This document shows, in pieces, positions 8,334 through 15,664 of a stretch of 64,000 nt of DNA. The position numbers and the translations under genes were made by a program. Each line of letters begins with the position of its first letter. The stretch's first letter is position 1. The stretch is from Leptospiraceae bacterium (lineage in GTDB: Bacteria > Spirochaetota > Leptospiria > Leptospirales > Leptospiraceae). The notes under the pieces were generated by a model. It was given only the letters and a program-made list of their open reading frames with translations, was not told the DNA's origin and made no database searches. Where the stretch lies: the NCBI GenBank assembly GCA_024233865.1, contig JACKPA010000007.1, forward strand, positions 124,001-188,000, given 5' to 3'.

Positions 8334-10124
8334 GTGAAGGACGCAAACAAATACATTCTGAAATTGATTTTAGAAACCGAAGTTTTTGTGTATCTGGTTC
8401 CTGTCCCGTTAGTTACTTACTTTGTGGTTATTGGTATCGGTGATGACTGGGAAAAAATAAAAATACTATTAATGGGTGTTGGAATTGCTCTTATTCCTCC
8501 TATTATAATTGGGTACGCTTGGAGATATTTACGGTTTAAACCACTGCTTGAGCGGTTGTTTGCAGATAACCAAGATAATGATCCCATAGAATTGAAACGC
8601 ACTCTCCTAAACTACCCATTGATAGAAATTAAAATCGTTTTAATTCGCTGGGTATTGGGTGGTGGGATTGCTCACGCGGTTTTTATGTTTGCACCGAATT
8701 TATCTCTTCGAGAGGTAATCATCATACCTTTAGGCGTTTTATTCGTAATTCCCCTTTCTATGGCTTCTTTTTATTTTTTAACGGAAAAAATTATAGCAGA
8801 AGCAATTGATAGTTCCAAATACAAGGGGATAACACTAAAAGATGGTTCTTTTAAAGTATTAGATTTTTCCAAAAGGTCTTATATAACTATTTTATCTTTG
8901 GTTTTTCAACTTGTGGGAATATTTTCCTTTTTATTGTACTATTCTCAAAATGGTGAAATTAAGTTGTCAAACCTTTCCTTACATATAATTTTTCTTGTTC
9001 TTTTTAACTTGATTTGTGCCTTTTATACTGTTTACTCCACTTCAAGTTCAACAAAAAGCAGAATCATGGGCTTGTACAACACTATTTCTCAAATGTCCGA
9101 AGGTAAAATCAAAACAACCATATCGTTTACAACTAAAGATGAATTTGGGCTTATAGCTATAAATATTAACAAATTATCATCTGAACTTTCCAGGACAATC
9201 AGAGTAATGAAGGAATTATTTGAGGGATTATTATTGCAATCGGAAATCCTTTTAAAAAATAGCTCAAAACTTTCAGTGGAAACCCAAAGTCAGTCCGCAT
9301 CCATAGAACAAATATCCGCCTCATTACATGATATGGATTCTTCCATACAAAGTATTGCCAATACTTCTAAAGATTCATGGAAACAATCACAACAAGCGGG
9401 AGTGACATTAAAAAAACTAGAAACCGAAATTTTCGATACTGTAAAAATAGCCAATGCTTCTTCTCAAAAGGCAAATGAAACCTTGGATCACACAAATAAA
9501 GGAAAAGGAATTGTTAAAGAAACGATACAAAAAATGGATGATATACAAGACAGTACTAAAAAGGTGTCTGATATTATACAAATTATAAACGATATAGCCG
9601 ATCAGGTAAATCTATTATCTTTGAATGCTTCCATAGAATCTGCAAGGGCTGGTGAGCATGGGCGGGGATTTGCTGTTGTAGCCGGAGAAGTTTCAAAACT
9701 GGCTGAAAAGACGTTGGAAAATTCAAAAGAAATTTCTAAATTTTCCACTTTGGTTGGAAAAAAAGTGAATGATGGTAAAAAGTTTACAGCACAAACTTCT
9801 ATGGTATTCGAGGAAATTTTTTCCAAAATGTCAGAAACAACAAATCTTGTTAAGCAGATACTGGAAAAGGCAGCTATTCAAAAAAGCATAAGCAATGAAG
9901 TGGATTCAATTTTTCAAATTTCCTTAAAAATGTCCAAAGATATATCTGTTGCAACAGGAGAGCAATCCAACACAAATGCTGAGTTATTACAGGGTGTAAA
10001 TTCGATAAGTGTTAATACGGAAAATATAGTACAACTCTCTACCGGACTTGCAACCCTATCCCAAGAACTAAAAGAAAAAGCAGAAATGCTAAAAAAGGAT
10101 ATTAGTTTTTTTGAATTCAGCTAA
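8334..10124 (+). CDS. Methyl-accepting chemotaxis protein, membrane-embedded sensor
   Basis: A 596-residue chemoreceptor starting at GTG (8334), behind a TAGGTGG ribosome-binding site. The N-terminal 240 residues contain about six hydrophobic helices and no large periplasmic domain, so input is likely sensed in or near the membrane. A HAMP-like segment follows (about 240-290, IMGLYNTISQMSEGKIK). The rest is a long cytoplasmic coiled coil with the conserved signalling tip (NLLSLNASIESARAGEHGRG, FAVVAGEVSKLAEK) at about residues 425-460, which binds CheA/CheW. No CheA, CheW or CheY lies nearby, so it is an orphan receptor feeding the cell's chemotaxis array. Confidence 0.93.
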   Translation: MKDANKYILKLILETEVFVYLVPVPLVTYFVVIGIGDDWEKIKILLMGVGIALIPPIIIGYAWRYLRFKPLLERLFADNQDNDPIELKRTLLNYPLIEIKIVLIRWVLGGGIAHAVFMFAPNLSLREVIIIPLGVLFVIPLSMASFYFLTEKIIAEAIDSSKYKGITLKDGSFKVLDFSKRSYITILSLVFQLVGIFSFLLYYSQNGEIKLSNLSLHIIFLVLFNLICAFYTVYSTSSSTKSRIMGLYNTISQMSEGKIKTTISFTTKDEFGLIAININKLSSELSRTIRVMKELFEGLLLQSEILLKNSSKLSVETQSQSASIEQISASLHDMDSSIQSIANTSKDSWKQSQQAGVTLKKLETEIFDTVKIANASSQKANETLDHTNKGKGIVKETIQKMDDIQDSTKKVSDIIQIINDIADQVNLLSLNASIESARAGEHGRGFAVVAGEVSKLAEKTLENSKEISKFSTLVGKKVNDGKKFTAQTSMVFEEIFSKMSETTNLVKQILEKAAIQKSISNEVDSIFQISLKMSKDISVATGEQSNTNAELLQGVNSISVNTENIVQLSTGLATLSQELKEKAEMLKKDISFFEFS

Positions 10125-10225
10125 AATGGTATAAAAATTGCTGTTAAGTTGACAGAAAAGATGACATCCAAATGGAAAATTATAAATCCGTTCTCGCCTG
10201 ATTAGATAAAACAAAGGTTTAATAA

Positions 10226-12811
10226 ATGAAATATATTAAAGAAAGTAAGTTGAAATATCAAAATTCTATTGATGAAACCATTAGTGGTGGTGGTGGATAT
10301 AAACCGGAATATGAGAATGTAATTTCTCATATTCAATCAATGTCTTTGGATCGCCTTAAGTTTATAAAAAAGAAAATTGACTTTGTATTAAAAGAGCAAG
10401 GCATAACTTTTGGGCAATATATTGATGGAGTTTACAAAGAAGATTCATGGTATCTGGACTTAATACCACAGATTATCGCAGAAAATGAATTTGATCTGAT
10501 TGAGCGTGGAATCAAGCAAAGGGTCATGGCTTTAAATATGCTTTTGAATGATGTTTATTCCGAAAGAAAAATACTAAGGGATAAGGTTATTCCGAAAGAA
10601 ATTATTATAGGTGACGAATTTTTTTTAAGAGACTGTGTTGGGGTTAAAGTTCCTGGAGACGTTTATATACACATTGGAGCTTTTGACATCATTCGTAGTC
10701 CTAGCGGCGAATTCCAAATATTGGATGATAACGTAACTATTCCCAGTGGAATAAGTTATGCGATTTTTAACAGACAAATACTACGGCAATTATTTCCCAA
10801 TTTATTTCATTCCCAGCAAATTAGACCGATTTGGGATACGGCAGCCATTTTGCTTTCCAAGTTAAAAGAAGCTTCCCACAGGGAGCTTGAAAATCCAATG
10901 GTAGTTTTACTTTCTCCCGGTATTTACAATGAGGCTTATACCGAACATGAATTGCTTGCCAACCGAATGGGTATACCTCTTGCTCTTCCAAAAGATTTGA
11001 TTGTAAAAGACAATAACGTTTTCATGAAAACAGTCCAGGGTTTGTCAAAGGTGGATGTTATATACAGGAGGATACAAGACTACTATATAGATCCGGTTAG
11101 CTTTTATAGTGAAAGTGTTATCGGCGTTCCCGGTTTGCTTTCTTGTGTACGGTATGGAAACGTTTCAGTAGTAAACGCAATAGGTTGCGGTGTAGGAAGT
11201 TCCAAAGCCCTACTCCCTTTTACAGATAAAATTATTCGATTTTATCTGTCGGAAGAGCCAATTCTAAAAACCGTAGAAACTCATTTATTAAACAATTACA
11301 CAATCAATGAGCATGTTTTTTCTAAAATTCAAAATTTTATCATTAAAGAAAAACAAGGTAGTGGTGGAAAGGGGGTTTATATAGGGGCTGAAAGTGCTCA
11401 AAGCGTAATCGAAGACTTAAAGAAAAAAGTTTATAAAAACCCTCATAAATACGTCGCTCAACCCCTAATACCCATTTCTCATTCCAAATACTACACCCCC
11501 GAAGGCTTGGTTGACAGATACGTTGAAACACGATTTTACTCCTTTTTGGGAAAGGAATTTTATCTTGCCAATACCGTTCTGACAAGAGTATCTCGAAAAG
11601 AAACTTCTATAATGGTTTGCAATTCACAAGGGGGGGGGAGTAAAGATACTTGGATATTGGGAAGATCAAAAAAAACAACAACTATTATTGATTATAACTA
11701 TACGAACCACCAGACTAGAAGTTTTATACTTAGCAGGGTAGCAGAAAGTCTTTTCTGGCTTGGTCGGTATGTGAATAGGGTTCTAACTACTGCCAACGTT
11801 TTACAAGTTGCCTATTCAACCGAGATTGATCAATTGATAGGAAGCGATGACCCGTCTTACAAAAGTTTGTTACGAGTGTTGTCTAGACTTACTGGAGCTC
11901 CTATGAAAAAGATTTTCAAGACAAGTGCGACTCCTTGGCACATACTCTTTTTTCGCTATGCCGTTTTTGATGAAAGGAATACATATTCCATGCAATCCAA
12001 TATCAACTATGCATTAAACAATGCCAGAGAAATCCAGAACTACCTTTCCAATGATATGTGGGTTTCTTTGAAAAAATTATTGGAATATATCGCCGATCTT
12101 CCAGGAAATACAAATGATAAAATCACGATGGAAGAACTAACAGGGTGGGTGGAAGGTATATTACATTATACTCAATACTTTTATGGAGCATCTTTGGACA
12201 CTTTTTCAAGACAGGATGTATTACAGTTTATACAATTAGGTAGGTACGTTGAACATTGTAATTCTATTATTCTTGTGATAAAATTTACCATGCAATATAT
12301 GATCAAATCTTACAAAACGGAAGACCAAGTATCCAAACTTCAACCTTTTATAATCGTAATACTAAAACTTCTAAAATCTTATGAAGCATTTCAATGGAAT
12401 TATCAGTCTAGATTTGAACCTTACCTTGCTTACAGAATGTTGATTATTGATAAAGATTTCAGCAATTCTTTGGTTAATTGTTTGGAAAAGATAAAGTCTA
12501 TATTGATTTCTATTGGAAATGAAAATCCCCTTTCTCTTTCGATGGATGAATCTCCAGAATATATATGTGACATTTTAATCAGCAGGGCATTTTCATTTAA
12601 TTTGAAAGAGTATTTAAGTAAACCAATGGACTCCAAAACAAAACAAAACTTATATACCAAAAGAACCTTTGAGTTTATTCATGGAACACAAGATATAACT
12701 CCTGGCTTTTGGGCAAACACATTAAAAGCTGGAATAGATTTACTGGGAAATAAAATCATAGACAGATATAGCAATATCTATTCTCCAACTCCATTCACGG
12801 TGGTAGAATAA
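10226..12811 (+). CDS. Circularly permuted ATP-grasp protein fused to an alpha-E domain
   Basis: An 861-residue fusion. Residues about 20-480 match the circularly permuted ATP-grasp family (CP_ATPgrasp_2, formerly DUF404/DUF407): VIIGDEFFLRDCVGVKVPGD, FQILDDNVTIPSGISYA, EKQGSGGKGVYIG, and the terminal SQGGGSKDTW motif. Residues about 500-855 are the helical alpha-E domain (DUF403), beginning SRVAESLFWLGRYVNR. In most genomes these are two adjacent genes with a transglutaminase-like gene, and that gene follows here with a 1-base overlap. The family is predicted to form amide bonds in peptide-like products; no substrate is known. The conserved triple glycine (residues 469-471) is encoded by nine consecutive G bases, right at the domain junction. 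Confidence 0.9.
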   Translation: MKYIKESKLKYQNSIDETISGGGGYKPEYENVISHIQSMSLDRLKFIKKKIDFVLKEQGITFGQYIDGVYKEDSWYLDLIPQIIAENEFDLIERGIKQRVMALNMLLNDVYSERKILRDKVIPKEIIIGDEFFLRDCVGVKVPGDVYIHIGAFDIIRSPSGEFQILDDNVTIPSGISYAIFNRQILRQLFPNLFHSQQIRPIWDTAAILLSKLKEASHRELENPMVVLLSPGIYNEAYTEHELLANRMGIPLALPKDLIVKDNNVFMKTVQGLSKVDVIYRRIQDYYIDPVSFYSESVIGVPGLLSCVRYGNVSVVNAIGCGVGSSKALLPFTDKIIRFYLSEEPILKTVETHLLNNYTINEHVFSKIQNFIIKEKQGSGGKGVYIGAESAQSVIEDLKKKVYKNPHKYVAQPLIPISHSKYYTPEGLVDRYVETRFYSFLGKEFYLANTVLTRVSRKETSIMVCNSQGGGSKDTWILGRSKKTTTIIDYNYTNHQTRSFILSRVAESLFWLGRYVNRVLTTANVLQVAYSTEIDQLIGSDDPSYKSLLRVLSRLTGAPMKKIFKTSATPWHILFFRYAVFDERNTYSMQSNINYALNNAREIQNYLSNDMWVSLKKLLEYIADLPGNTNDKITMEELTGWVEGILHYTQYFYGASLDTFSRQDVLQFIQLGRYVEHCNSIILVIKFTMQYMIKSYKTEDQVSKLQPFIIVILKLLKSYEAFQWNYQSRFEPYLAYRMLIIDKDFSNSLVNCLEKIKSILISIGNENPLSLSMDESPEYICDILISRAFSFNLKEYLSKPMDSKTKQNLYTKRTFEFIHGTQDITPGFWANTLKAGIDLLGNKIIDRYSNIYSPTPFTVVE
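11630..11638 (+). repeat. G9 homopolymer inside the ATP-grasp/alpha-E gene
   Basis: Nine G bases encode Gly-Gly-Gly at residues 469-471, between the ATP-grasp and alpha-E parts. Gain of one G gives a stop at 11641-11643; loss of one G gives a stop at 11739-11741. Either change would leave the ATP-grasp part and remove the alpha-E part. Confidence 0.9.
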
Positions 12812-13713
12812 TGTTAAAATTTCATATTACTCACAAAACCATTTATACTTATGAACTGGAAGCAACGGAGTCTTATTCCAGACTAAAAATATCTCCTTTA
12901 GAAACACTCTGTCAAAACATCAATTCCCACTCGATTGAATTAAAACCTGATGTTCCTGTTTTTTCTCATCGGGACTACTTTGACAATTTGGTATACGAAT
13001 TTTCGCTTCCCTTTAGGCATAAACATTTGGAAATTATAGCCAAAAGTGAAGTAACAACTTTCCAAACTTCAAAAGAACCACTTAAATCTGAAATCAAGAT
13101 ACGGGAAGCCGCCAATTGGTTCCAAGAATTTTCTTTGGAGTTTTACGACTACCTGGCTCCTTCAGGCTTTGTCTATTTCTCTGAAGAAGTTGTAAAGTTA
13201 TCCAAAAGGATTTTTGATCCGAATCGAAAACTAGTAGAAGCAATCATGGATTTGAATGAAATTTTTACAAAAGAGTTTAAATACAAATCGGGAGCCACAA
13301 ATATCAATACAACTATCGATGAAGCCATCAAAAAGCGTGTAGGTGTATGCCAAGATTTCTCTCACATAATGATAGCAGTCCTAAGGGCAAATGGAATCGC
13401 TTCCAGATACGTCAGCGGATACATAGAAAGTTACAATGCTTCTGCCGATACGGAAATGGTAGGTTTTGAACAAAGTCATGCATGGGTTGATGTTTATATT
13501 CCTTATTATAGTTGGTTAGGAATTGATCCGACCAATCACATGTTGTCATCAGAACAGCACGTTCGGGTCGCTGTAGGAAGAGATTTTGAGGATGTGTCAC
13601 CGGTTCGAGGTACGTTTAAGGGGGCAGGTAGACAATTTCTCAGGGTTGAAGTTCAGGTCAGAAGAATGGAATTGGACACAAAAAAGCTACAGGAAGTTGA
13701 GAAAGCAAAATAG
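12811..13713 (+). CDS. Transglutaminase-like protein of the ATP-grasp/alpha-E system
   Basis: A 300-residue protein with the bacterial transglutaminase-like N-terminal beta domain (about residues 1-90: FHITHKTIYTYELEATESYS) and a core transglutaminase/protease-like domain. The catalytic triad is visible: Cys in RVGVCQDFSHI (about residue 180), His in QSHAWVDVYIP (about 225) and Asp in GIDPTNH (about 242). Such proteins can cleave or exchange amide bonds, the reverse of what an ATP-grasp ligase makes. Its ATG overlaps the stop of the ATP-grasp/alpha-E gene (TAATG), so they are translationally coupled. It is cytoplasmic by sequence: no signal peptide. Confidence 0.9.
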   Translation: MLKFHITHKTIYTYELEATESYSRLKISPLETLCQNINSHSIELKPDVPVFSHRDYFDNLVYEFSLPFRHKHLEIIAKSEVTTFQTSKEPLKSEIKIREAANWFQEFSLEFYDYLAPSGFVYFSEEVVKLSKRIFDPNRKLVEAIMDLNEIFTKEFKYKSGATNINTTIDEAIKKRVGVCQDFSHIMIAVLRANGIASRYVSGYIESYNASADTEMVGFEQSHAWVDVYIPYYSWLGIDPTNHMLSSEQHVRVAVGRDFEDVSPVRGTFKGAGRQFLRVEVQVRRMELDTKKLQEVEKAK

Positions 13714-13719
13714 ATTTTT

Positions 13720-14892
13720 ATGATAAATTATCATTTTTTTATTTCCAAGCTAAGCAATTTGGAAAAAAAACGCAATTTTAATGTTTTTAAAAATTATTCC
13801 TTAGAAGATTTTGAAAATTGTATAAAGTCTTTAGGCTTAGAGGAAATCACAAAAGGCTATAAAAGAAACTCTGTAAGAATTGGGGTAGTTGGTACAAATG
13901 GAAAGGGATCGTTTTCTCATTATTTGAAAGAATGTTCTCTGGCTTTGGGTTGTTTTGAATGTATTGGTTTGTATACTTCACCTCATTTGATTTCATCCAA
14001 TGAAAGAATCTCTATCAACTCCGTTTGCGTTACCGACGAATGGTTAAATGATAGATTGAATCGGTTTTCGGTAAAACATCTCAAAATCTTAAAAAAGCTA
14101 TCCTTTTTTGAGATATATACCCTATTTTCCATTCTTTTTTTTGAAGAAAACAATTGTGATTTGGAAATATACGAAGCAGGACTAGGAGGACAAAAAGATG
14201 CAACTAAAATCGTGAAAGCTGATTATGTAGTCCTAACGTCTATTGATTTGGATCATACCGAAATATTAGGAGAAACCAAAGAAGAAATCCTAATGGAAAA
14301 ATTAGGAATCATAACCGAAAATACAAAAATCCTTTTTAATAGTGTAAACGACATTAATTTACAAACAATCATAAAATCATTCTGTGAAGAAAAAAAAATC
14401 TCTTTGGTTCAATTTTCTTCCACTTTGACAGATTATTTATCTTTTTACAAAAAATTTGCTTGTCTTGTTTTAGAACATATTACACCTAACAAACCTAAGC
14501 TTAATCTTAGCTTGGGCAACCTACCACCACCAAAAGGACGAATGGAAATCATTAGGTATAATCCGATGATCATTTTTGACATCGCTCATAATCCGGCAGC
14601 AATAGAAAAACTATTGGAATCTTTGGATTGTATTTATCCTACCTTAGTATGGACGTTATACTTTGCTTGTTTGAAAGATAAAAATATTAGTATGATCTAC
14701 AAAATATTACAATCTACCAAAAACGTTAAAGAAACTTTTTTTATAACAGGAGCAGAGTTTGCAGAGTATGCCTTTCCGAATGTGAAGATTACATGTATGG
14801 AAAACCTTTCTAAATATCTACAAAATGCAACTGAGCCCATTCTGGTTACAGGGAGTTTTCGGTTGTATCCGGTTTTCGCTTCAGTACGATAG
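13720..14892 (+). CDS. folC: Folylpolyglutamate / dihydrofolate synthase FolC
   Basis: A 390-residue Mur-ligase-family protein that adds glutamate to folates, and probably to dihydropteroate. The P-loop is GVVGTNGKGSFSHYL, followed by the FolC signature YTSPHLISSNERISIN. The central acidic and Mg-binding parts are YEAGLGGQKDATKI and LTSIDLDHTEILGETKEEI. The C-terminal domain has PPPKGRMEI and DIAHNPAAIEKL. It is slightly shorter than the usual 420 residues. It starts 6 bases after the transglutaminase stop, so it may share that transcript. This is of interest because FolC also joins glutamate through amide bonds, but FolC is a housekeeping gene and the link may be incidental. Confidence 0.9.
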   Translation: MINYHFFISKLSNLEKKRNFNVFKNYSLEDFENCIKSLGLEEITKGYKRNSVRIGVVGTNGKGSFSHYLKECSLALGCFECIGLYTSPHLISSNERISINSVCVTDEWLNDRLNRFSVKHLKILKKLSFFEIYTLFSILFFEENNCDLEIYEAGLGGQKDATKIVKADYVVLTSIDLDHTEILGETKEEILMEKLGIITENTKILFNSVNDINLQTIIKSFCEEKKISLVQFSSTLTDYLSFYKKFACLVLEHITPNKPKLNLSLGNLPPPKGRMEIIRYNPMIIFDIAHNPAAIEKLLESLDCIYPTLVWTLYFACLKDKNISMIYKILQSTKNVKETFFITGAEFAEYAFPNVKITCMENLSKYLQNATEPILVTGSFRLYPVFASVR

Positions 14893-14923
14893 ATAACATA
14901 GAAAATTATAGAGAAGAAACAAA

Positions 14924-14939
14924 TAGACAAATTTGTCTA
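14924..14939. promoter_or_regulatory. Candidate TetR-family operator
   Basis: TAGACAAATTTGTCTA is a perfect 16-bp palindrome ending 19 bases before the start of the TetR-type gene. TetR-family operators are palindromes of this size, often with TAGAC/GTCTA ends. Its position suggests autorepression. A second palindrome lies about two helical turns downstream. Confidence 0.6.
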
Positions 14940-14945
14940 CTGAAA

Positions 14946-14960
14946 ATATAGTGACTATAT
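14946..14960. promoter_or_regulatory. Second palindrome at the TetR gene start
   Basis: ATATAGTGACTATAT has 7-bp arms around one central base and covers the first two bases of the ATG at 14959. Its centre is about 21.5 bp from that of the palindrome at 14924-14939, close to two helical turns, but the sequence differs, so it may not be the same site. Confidence 0.35.
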
Positions 14961-15525
14961 GGAAAAAAAATCTGAAGCAAGAGAACGAATTGTTAAAACG
15001 GCTTCCAAACTATTTTATGAAAACGGATATTCTGAAACCGGTATTAATGAAATTTTAGAAAAGTCATCTTCTTTCAAAAAAACGTTGTATAGATACTTTC
15101 CGTCCAAAACGGATTTAGGCATTTTTTATATAAAAGAAGTCGAAGAAGAAGTGTTCGATTTAGTAAAAAGAGTGTTGAATAAACATCCTAAATTTGAAAA
15201 TTTCTCTGAGGCTTGGATAAAATTAATTCAAAGACGAAATATAAAAAAATATTTTTTAGGGTGTCCACTGGCAAATATATTTTTTCAATCTCACAAATCT
15301 CCTGAAATGAAGAAGATTATTTACCAGGGTTTTCAAAAGTTTAAAGACATATTTACTGATTACTTTTTGAGGAATTACCAATTTTCAGAGATAAAGGCAA
15401 GAAAGCTTAGTGAAGAAATTCTGTTTTTGTACGAAGGTGCAATGGTGATGTATGGAATTGAGCAAGATAAAAAATATTTTGATTATTTAGCTATTCATTT
15501 GAATTCCATTTGCAAGCAGATATAA
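14959..15525 (+). CDS. TetR/AcrR-family transcriptional regulator
   Basis: A 188-residue repressor. The N-terminal 60 residues hold a TetR-type helix-turn-helix: ARERIVKTASKLFYENGYSE, then GINEILEKSSSFKKTLYRYF, PSKTDLG. The middle part (LGCPLANIFF, with a Cys) resembles the ligand-binding domain of TetR_C-type regulators such as YxaF-like proteins; the ligand is not predictable. The 16-bp palindrome just upstream suggests it controls itself. No efflux pump or enzyme gene is divergently placed, so its other targets are unknown. The downstream palindrome at 15.6 kb probably ends its transcript. Confidence 0.9.
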   Translation: MEKKSEARERIVKTASKLFYENGYSETGINEILEKSSSFKKTLYRYFPSKTDLGIFYIKEVEEEVFDLVKRVLNKHPKFENFSEAWIKLIQRRNIKKYFLGCPLANIFFQSHKSPEMKKIIYQGFQKFKDIFTDYFLRNYQFSEIKARKLSEEILFLYEGAMVMYGIEQDKKYFDYLAIHLNSICKQI

Positions 15526-15573
15526 CATCACTTTTTTCGAATATCCACGAGCGGAATGCTTCAATAATGTTTA

Positions 15574-15621
15574 CCCCTACAATTTGTCTTTCGTAGGGGC
15601 AATTTCCCCGTGATTGCCCCT
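15574..15621. repeat. Dispersed palindrome with two alternative stems
   Basis: AGGGGCAAT (15595-15603) pairs with ATTGCCCCT (15613-15621), a 9-bp perfect stem with a 9-base loop. CCCCTAC (15574-15580) can instead pair with GTAGGGG (15593-15599). It is the same core as at 651 and 46629, and lies between the convergent TetR and kinase genes, so it may also terminate transcription. Confidence 0.7.
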
Positions 15622-15664
15622 TTAAAAATTTGCGATTTCTTTTGCTTGACTACTTATAATCAAC

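Noticed and set aside
8334..8602. Extra N-terminal start for the chemoreceptor upstream of the GTG
   Set aside because: Stops close the frame upstream and the GTG has a fitting TAGGTGG site.
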